A stretch of 64,000 nt of DNA from Bimastos eiseni (Eukaryota > Annelida > Clitellata > Crassiclitellata > Lumbricidae): positions 6,886,587-6,950,586 of the forward strand of contig OY365822.1 in the NCBI GenBank assembly GCA_959347315.1. The letters run 5' to 3'. Below, piece after piece: positions 11,313 to 23,018 of this stretch. The position numbers and the translations under genes are program-made. Each line of letters starts with the position of its first letter. The first letter of the stretch is position 1. The notes under the pieces were generated by a model. That model saw nothing but the letters and a program-made list of their open reading frames with translations. It ran no database searches and was not told where the DNA came from.

Positions 11313-11562
11313 CACAATTATTCTTTTCATTCACACTATGCTTAGCCTCAACACCAATTATATTAGGAATAATATCTTGGTAATATTCCTATTATTATCC
11401 GTAGTATTTCCCTCCTTTATAAGCTCATGGTTTGCCTTCTTAATCTTTTTAATTTATGTTGGGGGAATATTAGTAATATTTGCCTATTTTCTAGCATTAA
11501 CTCCAAATCAACAAATATCTAATTCCAATAATTTATTATGCGGCCTAATTTCTATAATAGAA
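11313..11562 (+). pseudogene. ND6: Nuclear mitochondrial insertion: NADH dehydrogenase subunit 6 fragment
   Basis: The frame from 11318 gives LFFSFTLCLASTPIILG. After a one-base frameshift, the frame from 11338 gives a stretch containing SSWFAF, then FLIYVGG and AYFLALTPNQ, the most conserved part of mitochondrial ND6. Several ATA codons fall where ND6 normally has Met (YVGG-M-LV-M-FAY), so the source used ATA=Met. The match fades at about 11562 into unrelated nuclear sequence. The frameshift, partial length and standard-code context mark it as a numt, not a working gene. Confidence 0.88.
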
Positions 11563-11649
11563 ACCTACAAGGAAAACAGAGGAAAAACAAGAAGAAACAT
11601 CGAAGAAACCCGTTTCATTCCGTCCGTTGTCAATTCAATCAACAGCATT

Positions 11650-11766
11650 GACGAGGCCACGAATACAAGGTCACGTAGTTGAAGCCACGTAGATGAGGCC
11701 ACGTAGATGAGGCCACGTAGATGAGGCCACGTAGATGAGGCCACGTAGATGAGGCCACGTAGACGG
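11650..11766. repeat. 14-bp minisatellite (GATGAGGCCACGTA)
   Basis: About six near-identical 14-bp units with degenerate flanking units lie just downstream of the numt. Confidence 0.93.
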
Positions 11767-12071
11767 GGTCATTACTCAGGCCACACGGATGAGACCAAAC
11801 AACCAAGTAGGCCTATGCCTTCGACAACAAAGCTGCAATCAACAATAAAATAGATACTTCGCCAGCTCCAAGAAATGAAGAAAAAGAATCAAGTTCCAGA
11901 CAGACATAAAGAAAACAGTAAAAGCTCACACGAAGATAAGTAAACAGCCTCTGGCATCCGAAAAATCAATCCTACCAATTCCTATATCCTAATCCATCCG
12001 ATCGTATTTCCAACAGCAATCCCGCGATACTAGTTCCTACGTATACAACTGTAGGACGTAATTTGATATCG

Positions 12072-12275
12072 CCTTTTTTACAATTAGTTCAGAAGCGCGC
12101 ACACAAGCCTTGAACGAGCAATTGCAGTTATACGGCAGAGCAATTGCACTCAATGAACTTCCTAAAGGTCTCTAAGGTAACTTCCAGCATACTGATTCCT
12201 CGGACGAGGGTCGAACCCACACTCTCCTCCGTTACAGGCAAACAGCTCTATAGCGAATCAGCCACCGTGCCTTAC
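12072..12275 (-). mobile_element. R3 SINE, full length, tRNA-like head
   Basis: On the minus strand: GGCACGGTGGCTGATTCGC (A box), GTGGGTTCGACCCTCG (B box), then a body with GCAATTGC blocks ending in a GATATCAAA-like end. It aligns along its length with 62590-62800. Confidence 0.85.
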
Positions 12276-12339
12276 AAGACTGGACACTTAACCCATCTGT
12301 TAGTAATTCTATTTTTCTCTGTCTCTCTTTCTGACTCTG

Positions 12340-12348
12340 TCTCTGTAT

Positions 12349-12386
<38 letters not shown>
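12340..12386. repeat. (CT)n microsatellite
   Basis: Uninterrupted CT run of about 40 bp between R3 and R1 SINE copies. Confidence 0.95.
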
Positions 12387-12388
<2 letters not shown>

Positions 12389-12433
12389 GTTTCGGTCTCT
12401 AAGGACATCCATCTCGGTACAATCCTTTGGATA

Positions 12434-12525
12434 CGACGCAGCGCTCGTGAATAAGCTGATGCCCTGCGAGCAGCTTTTAAATACCACCGTATAGAAATTT
12501 GTAGTTTGTGATTACGATTGTGACG
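12434..12525 (+). mobile_element. R1 SINE body fragment
   Basis: Contains GACGCAGCGCTCGTGAATAA, GCCCTGCG and GTGATTACGATTG. Confidence 0.75.
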
Positions 12526-12954
12526 TTAACCTCAGGGTCTGGCTCAGCCAAGTATGAAGGGTAAGGTTAACAACCGTAACGATCCTAAATTATAAGAATA
12601 TTACATGGCCAACATAAGCTGAGGATTTAGGTCCATATAATATTTATAGAATTCTTCTGACCACGTGTCTGCGCCTCTGTATGCCTCTGTATGCCTCTGT
12701 CCCTCTGCATGTATCTGTCTCTGTCATTGTTTTTCGCTGTCTGTGTCTGTCTCTTCGTCTGTCTTTCTATATCCGCTTGACTCGCACTCTCTATTTGTCT
12801 GTGTTGTGACTATTGATTGAAGCCCTATGCATTATAAAGACGGTGCTATAGAAGTCACAACGGTTCTGCGTGTCCCTCTGTTTGTCTCCGTAGATATGTC
12901 TCTCACTCTCTGTCTGCTTTCGTCACATGTATTCAATTTTGCTGGAGCTGTCCC

Positions 12955-13006
12955 TTTCTCTCTGTGTGTGCTTCTCTCTCTCTCTGTCTCTCTGTCTCTC
13001 TGTCTC

Positions 13007-13064
<58 letters not shown>

Positions 13065-13144
13065 CTATCTCACTCCTCTCTCTCTCTTCCTCTCTCTGTC
13101 TCTCTCTCTCTCTGTCTCTGTCTCTCTCTCTCTCTCTCTCTCTG

Positions 13145-13188
<44 letters not shown>

Positions 13189-13234
13189 TGTCTGTCTCTC
13201 TCTCTGTCTCTCTCTCTGTCTCTGTCTCTGTCTC

Positions 13235-13311
<77 letters not shown>

Positions 13312-13390
13312 TTCTCTCTCTCTCTCTCTCTCTCTCTGGCCTCCATCTCTGTCTCTGTATCCGCCTCTGTGTCTCAGTCTCTCCCTGTTG
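12955..13390. repeat. Compound (CT)n-(TA)n-(CT)n array
   Basis: About 430 bp of CT/CTGT repeats with a TA run at 13030-13062. The Ser/Leu open frames over it are artefacts. Confidence 0.95.
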
Positions 13391-13849
13391 CCGTGTCTCT
13401 CTGTCTATGCTTCCTTCTTTCCTTCCTTCATTTGTTCTTTCATTCTTTTGCCATTCCTATGTTCTTCTGTCGTTTCATATTTCATACATCCATCATTACT
13501 TCTCTCATTCCATCTGTTTGTCCTTCAGTTTTTCCTTCCGTCATACAGTCCGTCATTAATCCCTAAAATCTTCGATCTCATCCTAAAAGACAAAAATAAA
13601 CTCTAATGTCAGTCCACGAAAAGGTGCCATGGGATTGGTTGGTCGGCCTTTCCATGCAAGTGTCTGTTAAGCACACCTGTCTAGAACATTGCTATCGGTC
13701 GATGGCGTCACGTGATAGCCTGATAGGTTAAAGGTCGTAGAAGAACTCTGAGATGTATGACCGAAATGAACGTTTGAATTTATCATTCATTCATTCAATC
13801 GTTCCTTCATTCATTCGATCGATCGTTATATTCGCTTGTAAGTCAGTCT

Positions 13850-13969
13850 GTCTGACTATCTTTCTGTCTGTCTCTCTGCATGCCCCTCTGTCTGTCTGTC
13901 TGTCTGTCTGTTAATCAGTCAGTCAGTCAGTCAGTCAGTCAGTCAGTCAGTCAGTCAGTCAGTCAGTCA

Positions 13970-14017
<48 letters not shown>

Positions 14018-14045
14018 GTCGTTTTGCCTGTCTGTCTGTCTGTGC
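13850..14045. repeat. (CTGT)n / (CAGT)n array
   Basis: CTGT, then about 14 CAGT units at 13916-13970, then CTGT again. Confidence 0.95.
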
Positions 14046-14324
14046 TTGACTTGTAGATAGTTGAGCGGTATGACAAGGTCATCACAGATTACGGTTGACC
14101 TGGGATTTCTTCCAATTCCTTCGTTCTAATACACCGATTTTCCGCTTGAACTGGCACCAGAGGGTCAGAGGTCAGCACATCGGGTGACCGACGACTGACG
14201 GGCAATAGCCTAGATACTCACCCTCCCACAATCGATCTTTCATATCCTCCACCCTCTTCACCCCACGGTATGCTACGCTTGAACGGAACGTAATTACGTC
14301 AGATCCGGCGACTCATACGCCCAG

Positions 14325-14428
14325 CTCCATCACAGCCAGTACTACGGTAGAAGTGCCAGTCATGAGCCTGGATGGAAGAGGAGGGCGACGTCGATCATCT
14401 TCGTAATTCATTACACAGCGTCGTTAAA
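14325..14428 (+). mobile_element. R2 SINE body fragment
   Basis: Contains GAGCCTGGATGGAAGAGGAG, GGCGACGTCGATCATC and ACACAGCGTCGTTAAAG. Confidence 0.8.
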
Positions 14429-14937
14429 GAACTAACCGATAAACTCACGTACATTTGAATGATCAGAGGCGTCTATCTACCCTTATGTCATTGGAGCAAC
14501 CCCTCCCCCCATTTTGACTAACATTATTCAAGGATGAATAATAGATTGAGCAAGTTAATGGCGCACACTCTGACACTGCAGAAGAGAACAGAATGACTCA
14601 ACTGCAGTAAACTAGGATTTCTAATGGTAAAATACTTTAATAATTAACTTCCTCTAATTCGCAATGAGGTCTTCTCCCCTTACTTCTTGCAATGGTTGGA
14701 GCATTTGCTCCAAAGTTTCTATGTAGTGAAGACGCCTCTGTTGAGTACTCACATAGTTCCCGAAATCGCCACAGAACAGAACCGCTAAACCCACCGGAAC
14801 CACTAAACCCTCAAGTCAAAACTAGTCGCCAAGCTCTCGGTGGCTAGTGAGTAGTGATTTAATTTAATCAGTAGTTTTACTATTTCTTTAATTGAAATTC
14901 CCTGCTTTCGATTCGACGAAGACAACACCGGCAGATT

Positions 14938-14997
14938 AGACGCAGCGCTTGCTAATAAACTGCGAATCACAGTGCTACATTAAGCGTCGAAGAAAAT
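14938..14997 (+). mobile_element. R1 SINE degenerate fragment
   Basis: GACGCAGCGCTTGCTAATAA and TTAAGCGTCGAAG match the R1 body; the tail is lost. Confidence 0.5.
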
Positions 14998-15359
14998 CAA
15001 TTGGAGTTCTTGGCTTATGCTTCCTGCCTGAGCGTTGTCCTACTTTACGCTTCATGGGTTGACGTCATCGGTTTAAATCGGAAATGGCGTCTAGTTGACT
15101 ATAACCATAACCACAACCATAACCAAGTGTCCTTATTGTCTCCAAATAACAAACACAAGTACAAAATTTTGACAATTAGCTGGGAGTCAATAGGGACCAA
15201 CAGAAACCCTTTAAGGACAAAAAATCCTGTAATCAGGGACACCCTTACAATAGATTGATAGCTGCAGCCGGTTAGGTATAAAAATAAATAAGCATTTAGT
15301 ACGAAACTTTACTAATTAGCTATTATATACAATCATAATAAACACGATATACACGCACT

Positions 15360-15600
15360 TTAAGGTGATTTATTGACCCATAAAATAATTTCGCAATTTA
15401 TTTTAAATAAATGAAGATTATTTAGAGAGCGCAATTCATCCGGAATGACGTTCCATGCTTTCGGGCCAGCATATTTAATCGAGAACATCCTAGTGTTTGT
15501 TCTCGAAAAGATAGGCCTATAGTTTGAGGAGGATCGTAACTTATATCGATTGCATACGAAGTCTTGAACCAATCGACTAAGTCGCCAAGTCAGTCGATGT
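15360..15600 (-). mobile_element. LINE RT C-terminal relic (LINE family B)
   Basis: The minus strand encodes DFVCNRYKLRSSSNY, then TRMFSIKYAGPKAWNVIP and DELRSLNNLHLFK. This is the typical final block of Jockey/CR1/L2-type non-LTR ORF2 proteins (GPK-WN-IP). The stop is near 15360. The element is truncated at its 5' side. Confidence 0.88.
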
Positions 15601-16200
15601 AGTCAGTGGGTAGCTCCTAAGCGACTGACTCCGAGGTCTGGGACTTGCTATAGCGCCTTTGGTAAATCCACAACGACATTGATACAGATATCAAATAAGT
15701 ACAAGGACGTGCATCTTTACAATGGCTCGGTAGAAAATCGAACTGGCATCCTTCACGATGCCAATCAGGCGCTCAACCTGCCATTCCACGACCGAAGTTC
15801 GACTCCATCTAATAAATTGTTCGACGGCTGAGAACAGTTTTAAATTAAATCACTTATCCAAAGCTATCCTGACTCTAGCCCTAACCCCGACCATTTACGA
15901 AAATCACTTCGTAATCCTTCTTCTTACGCCACTTAATGCAAACGTCTGTTTCTCTCAGTCGAGGAGATTTCCACGTCGCGCGCCGAAAGAGATTTATCTA
16001 GCGCAGGTATTTTTCTTGGCGACCTAATGGACTTACACTTTCTAAGGTGAGGCGAGATTTACGGTCGAGTCTTAGGTCGCATTCAGTCACCAAGGCAGGG
16101 CAGACAAACCGCGGCAAGACACGACGAGGCAAGGCAAGGGAAATGAGTCAAGCGAATGAGTGGCAAGATATGCAGAGTTAAGTGTGACGAATGATCAAGT
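15600..16200. other. Intergenic DNA, no feature recognised
   Basis: Mixed-composition sequence. The 89-codon frame at 15758 has no recognisable similarity. Confidence 0.5.
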
Positions 16201-16222
16201 AACATACGCCAATGCAGGGCGA

Positions 16223-16315
16223 GATAATCATAATCATAATCTCAAAACTTCTAAAACGCCCCTTCGGTGCCAAGCGCGGGGCACCAGCTTATTCACGAAC
16301 GCCGTATCGAATCAG
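16223..16315 (-). mobile_element. R1 SINE body fragment
   Basis: Inverted: ATAATCATAATCTC tail, GCCAAGCGCGGGGCACCAGC and TTATTCACGAACGC. Confidence 0.8.
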
Positions 16316-16724
16316 AGGGGCTTTCCAAAGGGCAGTCCGTGGAAAGCAAGTGTCCGGTCTTCAGAAGGTCAGCGGTGATAAGGTGAAGTATGAAGCCTTG
16401 CGGCTTGGTAAATTAGTTAGGGTATTACAATTCAAGAGAAATTGAAGTTTAAAGAGGTAGAATAAAAGAAATTTGAAAAAGAAACAAGAGAGAGGATATA
16501 ATTAATTAGTTTAGTGACGCCTCATAGATTTAAGAGTGCAGTTATAGGTAGTAAGACAATTAAAATAATGAAGTATGTTCACTATATATGTTGTCGAGGT
16601 GAGGTAAGTTATAGACGTCCTCCTAAAGATATGGTGACAATGGTCAGATGTGTCAAAGGGCAAGAGCACATAATTTTATGCGCTCATCCATCTGAAGAGC
16701 TATAGACTAACAGACGAGACTCGC

Positions 16725-16975
16725 ATATGGGCAGACAGAGACGGAGACGGAGACGGAGACGGAGACAGAGACAGAGACAGAGACAGAGACAGAGGCAGAG
16801 ACAGAGACGGAGACGGAGACGGAGACAGCGACAGAGACAGAGACAGAGGCAGAGACAGAGGCAGAGACAGAAATAGAAACAGAAGCAGCATAAAAACCGA
16901 GACAAAGACAACGACGACAGAGGCAGAGACAGAGACAGAGATAAAGACAGCGACAGCGACAGAGATAGAGACACA
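16725..16975. repeat. Hexamer array GAGACA/GAGACG
   Basis: About forty 6-bp units with A/G variation at the last base and occasional GAGGCA. Confidence 0.95.
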
Positions 16976-17307
16976 GCAGTTTAGGACTCTGATTAGTTTA
17001 ATACGGGCCATAGACTGTGAGGTTTATGGGGTCGTATACGAGTCCAACATAATTTCCGTCGCTCAACCCATCCACTGCCCAAGTGGAACCTGCTTAAGCA
17101 CCCTTATTCAGATCGTAAGATGTACAAGGCAGGCCTAATCCCCCGACGCCCCTTCGTAAGCCCCTGCCGAATTCGAACGAGTCCTCGCTCACTCACTGGC
17201 CAACCCTCAGCACGAATCTTCCGTGCCTCCTGGAAAAGAAATTCAAACGAACCACAGTGGATGAAGTATGCGACTGGAGCGAAAAGAAACGCATGTTATA
17301 GGCTGCG

Positions 17308-17520
17308 GAAACGACAGACAGACAGACACACAGACAGACAGACTGACAGACTGACACACAGACATACACAGACAGACAGACTGACAAACTGACACAGACA
17401 GACAGATAGCAGGTGGAGAGACAGATATGTAGGCAATGAGATAGGTTGGCAGACAGAGATAAGCAGACGGACAGGCAACTATGCAGACGGAAGGACAGGT
17501 AGACAGAAAGACAAGAAGAT
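17308..17520. repeat. GACA-rich low-complexity tract
   Basis: ACAGACAGACTGAC units, purine-rich. Confidence 0.9.
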
Positions 17521-17564
17521 ATGTAGAGGGAGAGAGAGGTACACATGCGCTGAGATAATGCTCT

Positions 17565-17690
17565 CTCCGTCTGTCTCCGTCTGTCTCTGTCTGTCTGTCG
17601 TTCTTTATGTTTGCCTGTCTGTGTGTTTGTTTGTCTATTTCTCTCTCTCTCCCTCTCTCTCTGTATTCGCCTCTGTCTCTGTCTCAGACG
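17565..17690. repeat. CTGT/CT low-complexity tract
   Basis: GTCTGTCTCCGTCTGTC and CTCTCTC runs. Confidence 0.88.
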
Positions 17691-17866
17691 GATAGGAGCA
17701 ACGGATATGTAAGTGCAAAAACAGATAGGCAGAGGAACAGATGTGAAGGGTTAGACAGACAGGCAGTTAGTCCGACGCGCACACAGAACGCCATTCAAAC
17801 AGACACGTGGCAGGTCAGTCGTCAACTTACGGTCGCCGTATTAAGCGCGATAATTGCACTCCGGTG

Positions 17867-17880
17867 GTTGCCATGGTAAC
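17867..17880. promoter_or_regulatory. X-box-like palindrome (candidate RFX site)
   Basis: GTTGCCATGGTAAC fits the RFX X-box form GTNRCC-RGYAAC with both half sites. No promoter or gene is evident beside it. Confidence 0.4.
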
Positions 17881-18059
17881 AGAGAGCCATTCCTCGCTCC
17901 ACCACTGTCTCCATCTCAATCTGTCTCTTCCGCCTCGTCATATTACGCGATCTTACCTACTTCTCGTCAGATAAGAGTCAGGTTAAACGAAGCTCGGCTC
18001 GTGTAATAGCAAATCAATTGACTCATGTATATTATACGATTGTGCTTAGATGCCTTACG

Positions 18060-18155
18060 TTAATATATATATATATATATTACATATATATATAGTCTAT
18101 ACATATAATATATACACGTGATTATATGTAAATATAATTATATATATATATTGGT
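18060..18155. repeat. AT-rich (TA)n region
   Basis: Several TATATATA runs separated by short spacers. Confidence 0.9.
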
Positions 18156-18287
18156 TGCCTATAATTCAGATAACCCGTTAGAAATCTAGCACTTGCAATG
18201 GGTTTTATAATAAGGAATTTACAAATGCTTTCTGGTTTCTGAATTTAACTATACACCGGTATACCGTGCTTGAGTAGTAACAGTCCA

Positions 18288-18355
18288 CAGCCTGGAGCAA
18301 ATAGGAGGGCAACGCTAATCATCTTACCCATTGCGCATCGTCGCTTAATGTACAA
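18288..18355 (+). mobile_element. R2 SINE body fragment
   Basis: Contains CAGCCTGGAGCAAATAGG, AGGGCAACGCTAATCATC and CGTCGCTTAATG. It lies about 40 bp before an R1 fragment. Confidence 0.75.
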
Positions 18356-18390
18356 CGTCCTTTAGCCTCAACTAGGAGATGAACCCGCCA

Positions 18391-18477
18391 CTCAAGCGCC
18401 TGTGAATAAGCTGGTTCTCGCGACTTCTATTGTGGGCTTTGTAGAAATGTTGAGTTTACGATTACGATGATGCAGTT
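18391..18477 (+). mobile_element. R1 SINE body fragment
   Basis: GCGCCTGTGAATAAGCTGG and TTTACGATTACGATG match the R1 ends; the centre is diverged. Confidence 0.7.
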
Positions 18478-18596
18478 GTATCAAATCAACGGCACAGATC
18501 AATGACCTCGACTCTGTTACCACTACGTGATACCACTCAGGCACTATATAAATTCAACCTGATTACTAATTGACTAATTACTCTACGGCGAGTAGT

Positions 18597-18612
18597 GGTT
18601 ACCAGGGTAACC
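18597..18612. promoter_or_regulatory. Perfect palindrome GGTTACCAGGGTAACC-type, X-box-like
   Basis: GGTTACC and GGTAACC half sites face each other around an AG centre. It matches the RFX X-box form but may be chance or repeat-derived. Confidence 0.35.
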
Positions 18613-18829
18613 GACGGGTGGTCATTGCCCCTGGTGACGGGTTAACCTCGTCGGAATAATAATTTGAAATCTGACCTTTTGCTGGGTCTCGTAAATCGTT
18701 GCTTTGGCGGAAAGGGATTAGATGGTCTAAGTTATATATAGCCTATGATTATCATTGACGACTATATTATATGAAGACAAATGTTTCAACACACACTAAC
18801 ACATTAAAATGCACACACGTATACACGCT

Positions 18830-18943
18830 CTCTCTCTGTCTCTCTCTGTCTCTCTCTGTCTCTCTCTCTCTGTCTCTCTCTGTCTGTCTCTCTCTCTCTC
18901 TTTCTCTCTCTCTGTCTCTCTTTCTCTCTCTCTCTCTTTTTTT

Positions 18944-18997
<54 letters not shown>

Positions 18998-19124
18998 ACA
19001 CACGCACGGACAAACACACACTAAAACACGCACACACGCACAGACACTTACGGTAAACTAGCACACACACAAGTAAACACACACACACTAACACTCACAT
19101 TGACACACGATATCACACGCACTA

Positions 19125-19162
<38 letters not shown>
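18830..19162. repeat. Compound (CT)n-(CA)n array
   Basis: CT at 18830-18962, CA at 18962-18994, then CA-rich DNA to 19162. No coding support for the frames over it. Confidence 0.95.
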
Positions 19163-19642
19163 CAACGCGCACACACAAAGACATTTATATATTTAAACAT
19201 ACGCATGACTTATATATGTATATATATATAAACTACAGAGAATGCCGTATATGGTGGAACAGTAACGCTGGCGGCTTGCGGCGATTTCCAGATTGCCGCT
19301 ATATAAATGTCAAATTAAGTGTGAGTATTTATTTATGGTATTTCCTTCAGCACATTTTTATTGGGTTGGTGTAGTTATGAGTTTGTCCGTCTGCCTTTGC
19401 GTGTGTAGTTGTCTGGCTTAATATGTGTGTAGGTGTATTTGTGCGTGCGTGCGTCATAACCCGTTTTATTACCGGTGGTTTAGACTAGAGAGCAGCACTC
19501 CTGAATGGAAAAACGTGTTAGACCATCTGGAGGAGAGTTTCCTCAGGTAGTGGAGGCGCGATTCTGTCACCATGGATACCATTTTAAAATAGAGATTCCA
19601 ACGACGTATGTCCCACTCCTAGATTAGTCCACACCGGTTGGT

Positions 19643-19725
19643 GGCTGTTTAACGACGCTGCTTCGTGATAAAGACGATTGGCGTTGCCCTCCTCCTTTCT
19701 CCACGCTTGGGACTGGCACTGTAAG
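19643..19725 (-). mobile_element. R2 SINE body fragment
   Basis: Contains GTTTAACGACGCTGCTTCG, GACGATTGGCGTTGCCCTCC and TTGGGACTGGCACTG. Confidence 0.8.
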
Positions 19726-20089
19726 AGTAAGGACATTGGCAGACGTCATGTTCCACACTGCGATTGATATTTGTTTGCATGAGCGGAGTCAGGGTCTAGT
19801 TTGATTTGGTATTGCCTTGTCTGGTTAGTAAGTAAGTTAAGATGGCTATGAGAGCAAGAATCAATCGCCATTTATTGCCATTTTTGAATATGCTGCAAAT
19901 ACGAACCATGACCAAAGATACTACGGAGACACAATGCGAAGTAGCGTCTGTATAATTTATTCAATGAATTCGATTTATTCTGTAAAAGCCACTGAAGGGG
20001 GAAATAAAGGCAACACAGAAGTAAAGTAACTATTGTCCATCATTCGTATCGACAGAGGATACAACAAAGGACAATAGTCCTACTACGTA

Positions 20090-20272
20090 TAGGACCCGAT
20101 GAATGGACAATACCCCACTGGACAATAACCCCGAACAATTACCCTCGTTTTCTTGTGGGGGGGAGGTTATTGACCGGGTTTTTTGTACGGGAGGGTTATT
20201 GTCCGTGGTAATTGTCCGGAGGTTATTGTCCGAGGGTTATTGTCCGGGGATTATTGTCCTAGAACCCATCTA
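20090..20272. repeat. GGACAATAACCCC direct and inverted repeat cluster
   Basis: GGACAATAACCCC-like units on one side (20105-20145) face at least five inverted GGGTTATTGTCC units (20165-20260) across a G-rich centre. The strands could fold back over about 150 bp. Confidence 0.85.
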
Positions 20273-20427
20273 AGTTATTATTAATAATGTTCGATATACA
20301 ATAGAAATTGTATAGACATGTTTGAGTGCCTTTCTGAATTCTTTAAAGCACTCTAAAAGTCTCCAACAGCGCCATATAAAATTTAGATAACGAACTTGGA
20401 CTTCCGCCGGATGGTTCAACCCCTCCG

Positions 20428-20515
20428 ACATGGCGCGGCGCTCGTAAATAAATCGGAGCCCTGCGCTTTGCTTTATAGCAGCGTTATAGAAATTCCGAGA
20501 TCACGATTACGATGC
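20428..20515 (+). mobile_element. R1 SINE body fragment
   Basis: Contains GCGGCGCTCGTAAATAAATC, GCCCTGCGCTTTGC and GAGATCACGATTACGATG. Confidence 0.8.
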
Positions 20516-20699
20516 TGGCAATAGACATGCCAGTGTCTGGCTTCACTGAACATTGGCTCCAGGAGCGTGATCAACTTCAAGAGCCGCGGAGGGGGCCTGG
20601 CTATTCCATCGCCTCTGTCTATGAACCATGTGGGTCGGATTTAAGGGTTGACTGGCTAAGGAAGAGGGTGTGCCACGCAGCGTCGGTAATGGTAATAAC

Positions 20700-20865
20700 C
20701 CACCTCATCGTCATCGTCATCGTCACCGTCATCGTTATCGTTATCGCCCTCGTCTTCATTATCATCCCCGTCCCCATCTCTACCCCAGCCTCACCCCACC
20801 CCAACCCAACTCAACCCCATCTCCATCCCCATCCTTATACCCATCCTCCTCATCATCGTCGTCTG
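20700..20865. repeat. GTCATC then CCCATC-type low complexity
   Basis: Short units GTCATC, GTTATC and CCCCATC. Confidence 0.8.
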
Positions 20866-21129
20866 CTGCAGCAGCCCAGCCAATGGCCGTCTCGTCCGTT
20901 CGCATCGTCCATCGATTGCAATGCTAATCCGGAGCTACTGACGCAGACTGTCGCCAGAGGCGCCACAATCGCTGTCCCTTCCAAATGGCGATAAGACACG
21001 CACTGCGACCGTCACCAGCAGCAGACGCTTCAATCTAGATGTATAATTGCATATGTATGCGCCAGATTTACATCCATACACACTGCAAAACACAAACGTA
21101 GAGGATATATGTATCAATGTATACATCAC

Positions 21130-21195
21130 ATGTGTATAATTATATTAAATCTTGATTAATAATATACAACTATATATATGCATATATTTAGGCTA

Positions 21196-21228
<33 letters not shown>

Positions 21229-21540
21229 AATATTCACATTTATATATAATCCTGTACGTTTTCTTTAGTATCATATCTATATATTCAGAGAGTTACTTGT
21301 GGCTTTATATATGTATATATATATGCATTATGCTCCTTTATATACATATACCAATGAGTAATCTGTCAAATGTGGATCAATCATTAATATCAACGTATGT
21401 ACTTAGATTCGCCTTTGTGAGTCTAGAAATACAGCGGCCATTCATATATATATATATGTAGATATATATATATTCTTATTCCGTGTTCAAGTGTACATAT
21501 TATATATTATGTATATATATATGTATATATTATAATGTCA
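21130..21540. repeat. AT-rich region with (ATT)n and (TA)n
   Basis: Contains (ATT)10 at 21196-21226 and many TATATA blocks. No gene seen. Confidence 0.88.
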
Positions 21541-21744
21541 CGTATGTGTCTAGTATTTACTGCAGTCGATACTTGTCGTGCGCACACAATATGCCGGTAT
21601 TTTCTGTACATAATGGTAATAATTCTAGTCCCACTCGGAGAGCCATCCATGACAGCCGAAATCTAATTCTAGTCACACCGTTCACCGTATGATTATCCGA
21701 TATATGTTAATGCAGTTTTTGTTTACGTCTTCGTTTGTGCGCGT

Positions 21745-21746
<2 letters not shown>

Positions 21747-21800
<54 letters not shown>

Positions 21801-21831
21801 CAGAGACAGAGACAGAGACAGAGACAGAGAC

Positions 21832-21864
<33 letters not shown>

Positions 21865-22015
21865 GAGAGAGAGTGAGAGAGAGAGAATGAGACAGGGACA
21901 GAGACAGAGACAGAGACAGAGAAGAGAAAGAGAGGAGAGGGAGAGAGAAAGACAGAGAGAGATACAGAGAGAGACAGAGAGAGATACAGAGACAGAGACA
22001 GAGAGAGGAGGGAGG
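21747..22015. repeat. (GA)n / (GAGACA)n / (GACA)n array
   Basis: Purine-rich hexamer and tetramer runs on the + strand. Confidence 0.95.
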
Positions 22016-22129
22016 AAGCGAGATTTTGCGTGTGTGGGTGGGTGTGATTTTCTGCAAGCGCACATAGACACCATCATCAGATTGATTAAATATCTTATTG
22101 CATAACAGGAAATGCTATTATGATTCCTG

Positions 22130-22470
22130 CTCTTCCTCCTCCTCCTCCTCCTCCTCCTCCTGCTCCTCCTCCTACTTCTCTTACCCGTTCATCTGCTGCT
22201 TATGCTCCTTTTTCTTGGAGCAATGGTTCATACAGGGTGCTGTGTAAATTTTGCGTTCGTCCTTCATCCATCCAGCAATCAATTCATTCACCAATCCTTC
22301 CCTCCTTCCTTCCATCCATTCATCTATCCATCCGTCCATCCGTCCATCAATCCATCAATTCATCCATCAATCAATTCATCCATCAATCATTCAATCAATC
22401 AATCCACCCATCCATTAATTCTTCCATGCAAAAATCTATTTAGCCATTCATCCATCAATTCACTCACCAG
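22130..22470. repeat. (CCT)n followed by CATC/CAAT tetranucleotides
   Basis: CCT run at 22133-22175 and ATCCATCCATCAATC variants at 22262-22470. Confidence 0.9.
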
Positions 22471-22882
22471 CACATACACACAAATGCACGTGTAAAATGA
22501 ATGTTCGTGTGGATATTCAGCCCCTTTGAAAATAGACGACCGCCGCTGCAGTCTGCCACTCATCATCTGCCAATTACTGAATAAACGCTAATTGACGCAA
22601 TAAACTAATTGATTATATACGCAAGGTGCATGGCAATATTCTTTGAGATCTTCAACACATTGAATCAATTCGTGTCATCATTCACCTATATCACATCTGC
22701 GTCACGTTGCCTAGAGACAGTAAATACCGGACATTACGTGTAACAACAATCGATTTCCGAAGTCGTCGTGACAACAGACTATAACATACTTTTCTCTTCT
22801 TTGAACAGTTTTACTCTATCGGCTGCCGCAGAACCTTGGCATTTTCAACTTAAGAAACTTATCCTTAATAATCTTCATGTAC

Positions 22883-23018
22883 TTTTTATTCCTTTAGGAG
22901 GAAACAGAGAAATAATTAAACATCGATTTGTTCGTTGCGAAAAGAGGATTCTGTGGTCAAAGAAAAGAAGTATCTGGTTTAGTATTTTAAAGATAGAGAA
23001 ACCTATATTTAGTTTATT
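22883..23018 (-). promoter_or_regulatory. Candidate polyadenylation signals for the GPCR
   Basis: AATAAA occurs on the minus strand at 23013-23018 and 22885-22890, about 570 and 700 bp past the GPCR stop. They are plausible poly(A) signals by motif and position only. Confidence 0.35.

Noticed and set aside
12827..13606. 259-codon hydrophobic-looking Ser/Leu frame resembling membrane segments
   Set aside because: Encoded by (CT)n and (TA)n; the apparent membrane segments are an artefact of Ser-Leu and Tyr-Ile repeats.
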